The notes beneath the pieces were generated by a model. It made no database searches. It saw only the letters and a list, made by a program, of their open reading frames with translations, and was not told where the DNA came from. Both the position numbers and the translations under genes were made by a program. This document shows, piece by piece, positions 53,141 through 64,000 of a DNA stretch of 64,000 nucleotides (position 1 is the first letter of the stretch; each line of letters begins with the position of its first letter). Origin of the DNA: Paralvinella palmiformis (Eukaryota; Annelida; Polychaeta; Terebellida; Alvinellidae); contig JAODUP010000012.1 in assembly GCA_025642065.1 (NCBI GenBank), positions 3,640,001 through 3,704,000 on the forward strand, given 5' to 3'.

Positions 53141-55821
53141 GAATATGATAGCTGATGTATGGCTACATCAAAGGTGCAAAGCAAAGAAATAACTAAAATA
53201 AGGGAGGACTAATATCCCGTGTGTTCATTAACCTAAACAGTTAAACTACAGGTGTGTTGTTTCTCGTCGTTTGTCCTGTACTTATTTGGTGATTACTATT
53301 TGTATTCTTTTTAATCTCTGATCAATTAGTACTTTGCCCTTTGCATCCACGTAATATTCTAACAAAGAGTGACCCATTTAACCAACCACCATATTGTTAT
53401 TAGTACTATATTTAACACTCTTATTAAGTATACATATTTATCGTAGAGTTCTGCCTCCGGCGATATTCTACAGGTAGATAGTAATATTCTTTGATAATGC
53501 CCTTTGTTGAATGATATCGTTATCTTTACTGGAATGTTTGAAGAATACTCACGTTTTAGTTCGGTTTATTTGAATATAATTACATAATTTTCCCTATATT
53601 AATATATTTTTTATTAAATACATAATTTTATTTAATGTAAGAGGCCGGGGCTCGATCTCTCGACAATGTCTGGAACATTAATATTATTTAATTATTAGTT
53701 GTTTTGGGTTTGTAAGACGTATTGTTGCTGAAAGTGAATATTTCTACATGTACGATATGTAATTTTAGCTTTCTGTGTATTGATAGATTCCTTTGTTTGT
53801 ATGTTTTTTTGTTAATCGTCAACTTACGTCAGCTTAGGACGAAAAAACATTTGATTTTCAAGACTCGTTATATATTTGATCTGTATGAAAGACACATAAG
53901 TTTTGACCTTGGTGTGACGCAGACCTGTGTTGCTTCGTCGTGAATGGACTTTTTTGCAGACATAGGTGATGGTGCCACGTATAAAATTATTAAAGTTTGG
54001 CTCGCATTGTATTTATTTATCTCTAGCTAAAATTATACGATATAAAAATGTATTTTATATAAGAACTTACCATAATTATCAACAATAATTCAATTACGGA
54101 TTATTGATAACATCTGGTGACATCCTTATTTCCATAATCTATTACACCTGTTTCCCAAAGCCTGGCCATATTTTTGATCATATAAAGTAACTGCTATTAT
54201 ATAACAATAACAAAAACAAATAATTTAAAAACATGCTTAATCGATTCAATAATATTTAAATTATTTAAAAAAATACTTGTTCAAGTTACGTGTTATATAG
54301 CAAACCCTTATGGTGTGAGTGATAGACACATTACTTTCAAATCCAAATTATAACATTTAAAAACCACATTATAAATACATTATTTTAAAAATTGACTAAA
54401 TAGCCTGAACTACAACATTCGATGTTATTATTATAAATGACTGGAAAAATAGATTATAGTTCCTCTTACTTATTTATAAAAGTTATTTATATAGAATTAA
54501 TGTTTTTATAAAAAACAAATTATATTGCTTGAGATGGAATGTGTGAATGTGAGTATTTTTGTGTATGTGTGTATATGTATATGTGTGTATGTATGTATTT
54601 GTGTGTATGCATATGTGTGTGTGTGTGTGTGTGTGCGTATGCGTGTGTGTGTGTGTGTGCGCGCGCGTGTGTTGTCAAATAATGAATCAGTAATAAAAGT
54701 AATGACGACCAGTTGAAGCTTTTATTTGTAATAATCTCCCATCAAAACCACCATTTATGTAATCAGTGGCACTTTAATCGAAGCCAGCTTAACGTAATAT
54801 CTCCTCTAATTTGAGAACAGTTTATTTCATTATTCGCTACATCCAGTAAATCGAGGAATTATTCTGGATCGAGTATTGATTCTGTTCTGACATAAACAAT
54901 TGTACGTTCTTCTTCAGCCTTAAACATAATTTCAATAAATGGTTACTCGTGTATGTTGTGTATGCATATTAACACACGATCCATTTTGTAATTTGAATAA
55001 AAAATATCTTTAAAACCGACACAATTATTATTATGAGTTCTAAAATAAAAATTGGAATATTCAAGAAGAGACTGGCATGAAATTTGATCGAAATTTAATA
55101 CCTACGTGAGATCATTAAGTCGAATGAAAAACAAATTCCTATGAAATGACCACAATAGATTTCGAAAATGTTATGGTTCTTAATAAGATTAACCATTTTG
55201 ATATTATAAAATGGAGAATGGATATTTTTCTGAAGCCATCTCCTCCAATTTAACGTTTTACGTTTATATACACCATCTTTATTCTCCACAACTGGTATAA
55301 CGTAAAACCAGCTAATAATTAATAACCTAACCAGACGCCCGCGTAATTGAATTTGTAATTACTTTCAAAACTAAATCCCGACTTCACAATTAATAAATAA
55401 CACCCACAATAAAATTATAACTACTGAAAACTATCCAGTATATAATCATAGCGTTGTAAATGTTATACGAAATGACAAGTTAAAACAGGAACTTCTATGA
55501 TGTGAATATTACTGGATTTTATTGCAAGTAATTGTTACTGCATGTTCCACTAAAATCTCATTACTGAGATACAAGCAAAGAGTACAGGATAGTCAATGAC
55601 GACACGCACGCATATACGCACGAACAATCTCCCAGATATACCCTATATACCATATAGAAAAACGCATACACAAATATAGTTACGTATATTTCTTAAATAT
55701 ATCAATATTTACGTACGTACACAATATAAATATATGAGGACACACACGTGCACCCACACGCGCACACACAGAGGTGGGAGTGGTAGATGGATAGAGAGAT
55801 AGATAAATGGAAGCTATATGT
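53141..55821. other. No gene seen; GT-rich microsatellite
   Basis: AT-rich sequence with a GT-rich tract at about 54555-54670. A 73-codon frame at 53722-53943 is unrecognised. Confidence 0.4.
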
Positions 55822-55890
55822 ATGTAGCAGTGTTGAGAATAATTGAAAATAATAGAAGCCGCGTAACGTATAAACGCAAACATTCTTTTT

Positions 55891-55941
<51 letters not shown>

Positions 55942-56029
55942 ATATATATATATATATATATATACAGCAAATAGTGCCTATTCGCTACCAAGTCCTTATT
56001 ATTTTCAATTACTCACAACACTGCTACAT
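55822..56029. repeat. Imperfect inverted repeat around a CT/TA tract
   Basis: ATGTAGCAGTGTT at 55822 and the following bases to about 55855 are complementary, with few mismatches, to 55996-56029 (TTATTATTTTCAATT to AACACTGCTACAT). Between them lies a (CT)n run (about 55896-55938) followed by (TA)n (55939-55963). This could be the stem of a small foldback element. Confidence 0.7.
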
Positions 56030-56052
56030 GGTTATAAAAGGACGTACATTAC

Positions 56053-56110
56053 ACATGATATGGTGCGGGTTGATCATTCATTTAAATGGTCAACCCGCAC
56101 CATATCATGT
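56053..56110. repeat. Perfect 21-bp hairpin
   Basis: The arms 56053-56073 and 56090-56110 are exact reverse complements (starting ACATGATATGGTGCGGG), separated by 16 bases. It lies just beyond the imperfect inverted repeat and about 200 bp before the SULT pseudogene. Confidence 0.9.
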
Positions 56111-56305
56111 TTGGTAAGATGTGTATAAACAAAGGATTTATGACACCCGCAGTTGCTATGGTTTATACAAATGAGACCTTTCATTTGTCTATTGTCTTGA
56201 TGTCTTAGATTCTGTAAATATATATCACTAAGTTCACAATACCTGTCCCGAAAATGCTAATATCTGTTCATTATCATGATACACAACATTTGTTACTAAT
56301 CAACT

Positions 56306-56915
56306 ACGGCTGACCACATATTTGTCGGTGAATTGATAAAAGATGATATGGTTTTTAGAATCACACGTAATGGGTGATACAATATACAAATTGGGGTGTT
56401 TAAAAACGATCGATCAAATTTTCTAATTGATGCGTACCCGGAGATAGGTAAGAGATAAAAATGTCTTATAAGTCAGGTTTAAATAGTGAAATGGCTACCC
56501 TAAAGGTTCTGCATAAATATTAACTAGGTGTGACTAATACATGTCAATTATATACAAACTATATGTTTATAGTTAATAAAAATAATTTAAATCGTCATTT
56601 TGACGAATCTAGAATACTGCAGCATTTTTTACGGAGATGAACCTCAGAGGTGAAACATATCTCTCTTAGAACGACGAACGAAAGCTCAACATATTTAAAA
56701 TCATTCGTAATTCCAATAATACACCATTCTCCTTCTCCTTCTACCAGAATGCATCGAAGCATTCGATTAACAGAGACTACAATACCTGGTTTTGACAGTG
56801 ATTATGAGAAAATGAAAGATCGGAGATTGGAATAGTTACGTTTCGGAAGAGCAGTCTACGCTTGTTGGCATGCTTTAGAAAGATGAGATTGAAGTCTTCG
56901 GGGTCGCATTATATT
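56306..56915 (+). pseudogene. Decayed sulfotransferase copy
   Basis: An exon 1 relic (56306-56447) still aligns with gene B: DHIFVGELIKDDMVF and, at the end, LIDAYPEIG followed by a GT donor. The ATG has become ACG, a stop lies inside, and the essential lysine of the PKTG loop is glutamate. No exon 2 is found. An exon 3 relic (about 56630-56915) begins near the KTH region, with the histidine lost, and includes GTGAAACATATCTCTCT. It then jumps over some 340 bp to AGATCGGAGATTGGAATAG, the equivalent of the GDWKN loop, and runs to CTTCGGGGTC near the C-terminus. It is closest to gene B and certainly not functional. Confidence 0.85.
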
Positions 56916-57117
56916 TTTTTCTTAAATCCTGTAATGAGTGAGTGCCAAAGTGAGCGAATAAGCGAGTGAGTGTTTTAGATGGCGGCAATTTTCGGACACC
57001 CAATTTTTATGATAGTTCACTTTCCCAACAGCTCATTGTTCCAATAGTCCAATATTTCGCTTCTGACCTGTGGTGCGACAAACATGTGCACATATTTGAT
57101 GCTTTATAAGAATACGC

Positions 57118-57159
<42 letters not shown>

Positions 57160-60100
57160 ACCTCTACAGTTGGATGTTTCCTAAGTATAAGACAGCAGCT
57201 GCTACAGCTGGCTGATTGAAGCCATATTCTGTATCAGTATCAGTGTCTACAACAATATAAATTGGCTATCCCGGTAGAACTTATACAATACAAGGGAATT
57301 AGTTCACTTTTAAATCCAAAACTAGCTCATTTTAATCGCAAAGTAATTCATCTTGACTGTCTTGAACCAATAATATAATATCTCGTATAGAGATGTGCTA
57401 GATCAGGTATTAGTCCAAGCAGTATAGTAAAGCAGTAGCATAATATATGATAATATTGATTCGCATAGGTGAAGCACAGATTGAAAACGTACCTTTTCTA
57501 ATTTGTTCGGAGTAAAACCTAATAAAACTCCTACAGCTACACGTTATCGAGGAACAACACCCTCTCTATAAAATAACTCCCGTTTCGGCCTGCCACTGAA
57601 ACGTTTGTTTGGATAAATAACACATCTCAATACTTTACTGGAACGTTATTGAGAATAAAAACGATATGGTACATGGCTGTTCTCGTGCAAGATGCCAATA
57701 ACCACGAATAACACAATTTAACTGCTCTAATGATTTGTATCAGCTACAGGAAATCCAATTGCTCCCCAAGAATATTTGACAAATTAGTTGTTTTGTAAGA
57801 ATTTATGTTAAATTACAATTTCTATTAGTGATGTTTACAATGTACTATAAATAAATATGCTGTTAAATGGAAGTATGCTCTTCAGGAATACTAATCTGTA
57901 GTTTTATTTTGATAATACATGATAGTATTAATAAGATCAAAATATTTATCATCAATAATAGCATGAAATATTTGAACTGAGTACATATTTATTCATGATA
58001 TATTTATATATATTAAGTGGAGTGGGGATATTTATAGTTTTACTAAATTCGAAAGTTAATTACTTATTATTCTTTATATTCAAATAAACTGTCTGAACCT
58101 TAGATTAATGACAAATATAATTTGTGTCATTGTAATTGATCAAAACACCTGGATTTATTATTATGTGTAAGACCATAAGAAGATTCTAAATTTTTTTTAT
58201 ATATTTTAAATAAAAATGTATATATCCTACATGTACTTTTGTGTGTGTGCGTATGTGTCTGTGTGTGTTTTTGTTATTGAGAAATACTGATGATAATGCT
58301 GAAGCAAACTGATGAAGTTTTAAATTTAATTAACTTTGTAAAAAATATAATTGAGGTTAATGTCTCCAAGAAATGTGTTTAAGGAATGCGTCCAGGGAAT
58401 GGCCTCGGTGTTAAATATTAGATTAAAGTCGTTACGTTCCTTGGCTTTCAAATTCTTCGGCAAAAGAGCAATGGTTGATGACTTCCATAAAGAATTTATG
58501 TGGTCAGACATGGATGATTAATAACACACGTAGTGTATTATGATAATGAACACATATTAGCATTTTCCGGGTAGATATTGTGAACTTAATGGTATATATT
58601 TACAGAACCCAAAACATCAATATATCGTACTGGTCGTTCATTGATTAAGATGCGTGACTTGAAAAATAATTTTTTTCTTTCAATTATTATAATTTACGCC
58701 CTTCCATAACCACCCCTACCCAAACGTTAACAATCGGTGTAATATATCAAATGAAAGGTCTTGCTCTCAGAAATATGAAACCATCTGATGCCCTTTTAGG
58801 ATATTATTGAGTTTAATGATAATTAACCCTTTCTCAACCATGTTATATACCCTATGATTGCAAAACGTTGAGCTCCCAGAAGATATGTGAGCTATGCATA
58901 TCAGATTGTACATATATATAACTGCATCACCAGTTTTGTTGGGACATTTTAATGCCCATATAAGATATAAAATAACACTGTCAATCTTTTTTATTAACCC
59001 TTTTTAGATGATGATAGTCTGTTGAACTAATAAACTATTCACATATTATTGTTGCTCTTTTCATTGTATTATTCTTCGATGTTATCTCATCTTAATATTA
59101 CACTTGTACTGTTTATTAATTTGGACATGGTTAATAACTGGCGTCTGTGGAATTAGTAACATTATACAATGAATAAAGAAATAGATACGTACTGTCCATT
59201 CAGCATATTGACTTACAGGTGAAGCGACTAGTAATTGACATGATTATTTCCAATAACATGATTAATTGCTGTCATGTCTAATGTTTTAATATATGCATCA
59301 TATACGTGTGACTACTTCTTCGCCTTCGTTTGCCTTGGAAAATAGATCTTGCTGTGCTACGCTTCATATATAGTGTATTAGATGTGTAGTAACTTATACT
59401 AACCGCTTCATGGCTGTTTCACTGCTTCGTAGTACTTTATATTCCCAACAAGCCCAATAATGTTTGGAGAACATCAGGAAAAATCCTACACGAGAGAAGA
59501 TAACTGGTGGTATTAGAGGCACTGTTCATTATGCTCTTCCTGATTTAGACAATTCCCAAGGATTGGAGATTGTTCCTCAGCAGAGATGAGAATAAATCGA
59601 ATATTGTACAGTACATTCAATACAAGTGACAGATCTCGGAGAAACATTCATTGTTATCTGCAGTCCAGATACACACGTACTGATCCTTCTTTTGCACCAC
59701 CCTCAAGATATAAACATGTACAACCGATCTATTTTCTCACTGGACACGAGGAAAACATGCATCACTCAAGAGGTTTATTCCAGTGCACACGCTGTATGAC
59801 CATTTGAATCCTAGCTAGTTTGCAATGATGATTCCCACGTAGTGTTAGTGATTGCGATACAGTGAGTACGTTCGATGGCAATGGCAAGAGAACAGCATTC
59901 CGATTAATGATGCCATAATCCGAATATATTCAGCCCTTGGGATCTATGAGCGAGCAGCTGGAAAAATAGCAGACACCAGATGAAGGCGTGCGTGGCCTTT
60001 CTTTGTCGGAGGTATGGTCAACAGGGTGAGTCATTGAATGAACATCTGTATAAAATGGCCAGAAGTTAAAGTGACTATGAGGTTGGTGTCGACAATAAAT

Positions 60101-61929
60101 TGCGGCCAGGTTGATAAACGAATGGTGTATCTGCCCCGGAATAGTTGAACGAACTCATATGTGCATGTACTGATAACATGCGTGATGCCTACTATATCTG
60201 CTTACTCAATGATCAACCATGTTCACCGGCATGTAAATGTATGGCAGCTCTACCATTCTTTGATGAGATCTATTCCGAGTCATAGTGCACACACTCACTC
60301 ACCATATTAGCTTTGGCTATACTTAGTGACCACGATGAAACCGACAATGATGAATCACAGGCAATGACTTGACTGAACGTGGGACTTCATGCTACGTATT
60401 TTTATTATTTTTCAGACATGCTTATTGCATTGATATGAAATAAAATGTTGTTTAAATAGTGGTGATATCATTAAACAGGTTATATTTTATGAATACAAAC
60501 CAGTGTGGTACACCTGTATGTTTTTACATATATGATCTTATTTACATATTAAATCATATTCAAATGGTAATTCACAAAATTTGTATATTGAGTTTCAATT
60601 ATCTTGTTATTTTAGTTTTGCATACTATGCCATTTTCCGATATAATAAGATACCTAATAGCTTAGTATTTCATGCTTAGCACAAATAGCAATGACTTTAA
60701 TTCGTAAATTATCTGATGTTGCGTTTTCAGAATCAGAACTATCATAAAATGGTAAATTTATTTGACTAACCAAAAGTTATTTACAATGAAATAAATCTCT
60801 AGTATTATTTAATATTTATCACAAATATCCACAAAAAAACGATTAAGATAATGTAGCAGAAGGGTAAAACCAACAGCATTTACTGTGAAAGAGGATTGTT
60901 TGGAAGAAAAAGGTCATGGCTGTGCTGGTGGGAGGTATTTTCTTAGAGAGTTACCCTTCAACTATATGTTGTAGGAGTGACCGGAGGCGAGGGTAAATAA
61001 CTCAACGCAACCCAAATAAGCTAACACCCAAGGTCATACGATCACATGTTTTGGACCTTGAAGCAGCAAACGAATATCAAGAACTACAAGACATGACTGA
61101 ACTTTATTTCCTTATTTAAATACCTAATTAAACAATACCCCTAAATAAAACCATATCTTCTAATCGCCGCAGATAAATATTCCCGCATTTACAAATATAT
61201 CATAATTACTATATGAAGATTGTGATATAGACGGGGAAAGAAAGCAAGCGAATAATTTTCGACGCTAATGTTTTCCATTATAAATAATTAAACTCGTTTT
61301 ATACTGAAGTATAAATACAATTTAATGTTATACACGATGTTAATTATACACGATTTCCACGTTGAAATTAGATGGAAATAATGTTGCCACGTTATTCCAC
61401 ATGATTCCAACGCCTTTTCCACATCGCTTCTTCCCCAGTTGGTTCGATTTAGAAATACTGTACGGAAGCTGCATCGAATCCACAACATATAATAATCACG
61501 AAGCAATAATTAATTTAAATTCCCAAAGACAAAATGATAATATCGTGTTAATGTATCGGTTGTGTTTTGTAAATGGGATCGGCTACAAATTTGTCGTGAG
61601 TGTTATATTTTTGATGAATATGTTAATATAATACCGATTGAATACAACTAACATTATATAGATATAACAATGCCCGCAGAACTGCCCGCAGAAGGCTAAT
61701 GAGCGATAATATAGGTTGGTGAATACTTCAGATTTCTGTTTCAGAATGTGATCGGTTGAATGGTCCCTCATAATAAAATAAAGATTTCTCGATACAGAGA
61801 CGACGATATCACAACAAACTGATCACTCCTTTGAGTGCATCACAAGTTAAATCAGTTCAGTATTTTATAATCGGACTGAATTCGCTGAAAAATATAAGCT
61901 ATTGCAATTTATTACAACTTTCATCAAAC
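56916..61929. other. Long stretch without recognised genes
   Basis: It contains a (GA)n tract at about 57121-57156. The rest is AT-rich. Frames at 59586-59807, 60459-60665 and 61362-61631 match nothing I know. The last few hundred bases should include the promoter of gene C, but I cannot point to one. Confidence 0.4.
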
Positions 61930-63701
61930 ATGGCTGACTACAGAATTCCTGGCGAATGGATGAAGGAGAACATGGTACTCTCGAATGACATAGATGATGA
62001 GACAATTAATAAACTAGGATCTTTTCAGATGAAAGAAGGAGATGTCTTGGTTACTGCTTATCCCAAGACAGGTAAGCTAGGATGTTGGTTAGATAATAGC
62101 ATTAAATTATATAAAGGTTAGTACATCTAAGATAACTGATAATGTTTAATAATAAATCTCACAGGTTTTATTAAGCCTGAATTATTATTCAAAATTTTGT
62201 GTCTTCGTATCTGCAGTGGTGGGTGAGAGACGATACTTCATACTGTTTATCAATCAAACAATATAAACAGTTTTATAATTTTGTATATAGAAAATATCTC
62301 AGCAAGCAAAGTTACACGGTAAAAATGTTGAATACACACGAAACCTTCAAATTATTTCCATTTGATTTTTTTTTCTCTTTTCATTTGAAAGTTGAATTCA
62401 TGCTGAATCAATTGGAGGATTTTAATACAGAATCCATATCAGGATTTCCATATTGAATCCATGTAATGATTTCCAAGCTGAATAGATGTCAGGATTTCGA
62501 GACAGAAGTTTTATATTTTCTATCAAATATTTTTATCTTTTGCTGTTTTTCGCATAGAAGACGAATAACCTTATTTATACTAGATTCTGGTATTATTTCC
62601 TGGACATAAATACGATAATTCACAGTATTTGTATTTAATGAAAAGGTCCAACGACATATATCATTGTATTTAAAAGTAACTTGCCTAATCCACGGGTATT
62701 TCTATGGAATACCCACATATTCCGTATACTTTAATAGAGCTAACCAAGTGTACCTGGACTGTACATAGTCTAAATTAAAGGCCTCCCAAGCTGTTTGTAG
62801 ATGAAAGTTAGGTATATTCTACTGGTCTTTAGGCAACATATTTCTCGAGAAATGTAAACTCTTATGAAGACAATAATACTTAAATGAAAATGTTTACACT
62901 TTCAAGCAATTTTTATCAAATATCCATAGAATACGGGCAACAATGTTTCTATGCGATAAACTCTAGATGATTACTCAATTATCTTCTGAGATTAAATGTA
63001 GGTACGCTAAATTGTCGTCTCTATAAGTTTGATAACAAATTCTACTTTTACCATTTTAATTTCTTGTTTATGTCGTGTATTTTAGGGTCGTTTTTTGACG
63101 GGGGTCAATAAGATTAATCGCTTAAAACTTGATACTATAACCTACGATATTTTAACTATTACAAAAATTTGTCTCTTATTATTATAAAATAAACATTAGT
63201 AACAATTTCTTACTCTCATTACTACAAGTTACCTTTATATTTGGTTCTGTTTAACCTATGAGGATTTGTCGTTGATGCTACCTTAAATGTGCCAATGGAA
63301 TAATTCCAAGAAAACATTCACATATAACATTGCTCAAGGTACGAACTCTATTTCATATATTTATTAAACATGTGTGTACATTGTTAGTTATATTTCCAGG
63401 TATCACGTGGATACAAGAACTTGTTTGGTTGGTTTATTACAAAGGAGACATAGCAAAAGCCCATTCTGTGCCTTTAACTGAACGATGTACTTACCTGGAA
63501 TACAAGCCAAGTGGCGTCCCATCTGGCCTTGACTTGGTATTCTGTCTTTATTTATGTTTCATTCGTATAGTTAATCTAAATAATTATATCAAATTACTCT
63601 CAAAATACCAATTGAGGAACTGACTTTTAATTATTATCGTTCTCTTTTTCTCTTACTCCCTTTTTTGTGAATGTTTGTGTTGTTGATGTGTGTGCATTTC
63701 A

Positions 63702-63770
<69 letters not shown>

Positions 63771-63772
63771 CA

Positions 63773-63843
<71 letters not shown>

Positions 63844-64000
63844 CACACACTTTCTCTCTCTCTCTGTGGTGTGTGTGCGTGTGTGCGTGTGCGTGTTTAC
63901 AGCTAGAAAAGGAATCTACCCCGCATATTATGAAGACACACATGAAAAGTGAAATATTTAAGAAACAGATTGAGTCTAGGAAGGTCAGGGTCATTGTCGT
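61930..64000 (+). CDS. Cytosolic sulfotransferase, gene C (partial)
   Basis: Exons are 61930-62071, 63400-63536 and 63903 to beyond the window end, with the same sizes and phases as the other copies for exons 1 and 2. The start is MADYRIPGEWMK, the phosphosulfate loop is AYPKTGITW (Lys46), and exon 3 opens with the catalytic-histidine region PHIMKTHMKSE. The window ends within the strand leading to the PAPS-binding RNP motif, so the second half of the protein cannot be judged. Its sequence is clearly different from A and B, for example SVPLTERCTYLEYKP in exon 2. The frames seen so far are intact, and it is likely a functional third paralogue. Confidence 0.85.
62416..62515. repeat. Four degenerate 25-bp tandem units
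   Basis: Units starting AGGATTT, AGGATTT, ATGATTT and AGGATTT lie exactly 25 bases apart at 62416, 62441, 62466 and 62491 in intron 1 of gene C. Confidence 0.75.
63703..63896. repeat. (CT)n-(CA)n-(CT)n-(GT)n before exon 3 of gene C
   Basis: A CT run (about 63703-63767) is followed by CA (63770-63850), a short CT run and GT-rich sequence, ending at GTTTACAG directly before exon 3 at 63903. The arrangement recalls the one before exon 3 of gene A. Confidence 0.95.

Overview
The window is AT-rich animal DNA, most likely from a mollusc or another lophotrochozoan. The reasons are spliced genes with GT/AG introns, very abundant microsatellites, and a mixed repeat load: several kinds of non-LTR retrotransposon, BEL/Pao and Gypsy LTR elements, hAT elements and tRNA-derived SINEs. 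The taxon is an inference from this repeat content and from the style of the sulfotransferase family.

The only clearly functional protein genes are cytosolic sulfotransferases (SULT family) in a tandem cluster that fills the right two thirds of the window. Each intact copy has the same three-exon coding structure: 142 bp, 137 bp and 597 bp, with the first intron in phase 1 and the second in phase 0, encoding 291 residues. In order they are gene A (+, 21354-27491), an exon-3 pseudogene (+, about 29465-29965), gene B (+, 42495-44637), gene B' (-, 49318-51671), a decayed copy (+, 56306-56915), and gene C (+, 61930 to beyond the window end).

The most striking structure is a large inverted repeat. 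Arms 41779-45341 and 48752-52415 surround a 3.4 kb spacer, and each arm carries a complete SULT gene, so B and B' are convergent, near-identical copies (two amino-acid differences). The repeat fragments at the arm ends suggest that the right arm is the derived copy.

Region by region: 1-8.6 kb is mostly non-coding, with microsatellites, an old LINE fragment and a GC-richer block with doubtful exons. 8.7-12.1 kb holds a decayed LINE on the minus strand with two 603-bp tandem repeats just upstream of its 5' end. 13.4-18.2 kb holds LINE fragments, an internally deleted BEL/Pao element and a P-element-like fragment. 21-27.5 kb is gene A, whose second intron contains a 750-bp CTAT array and a LINE fragment. 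32.6-41.8 kb is an island of nested transposable elements built around a Gypsy-type element with protease next to integrase, as in the Gmr1 group. 41.8-52.4 kb is the palindrome. 52.4-64 kb contains a LINE fragment, hairpins, a SULT pseudogene and gene C. No rRNA, functional tRNA, CRISPR array or prokaryotic feature is visible.
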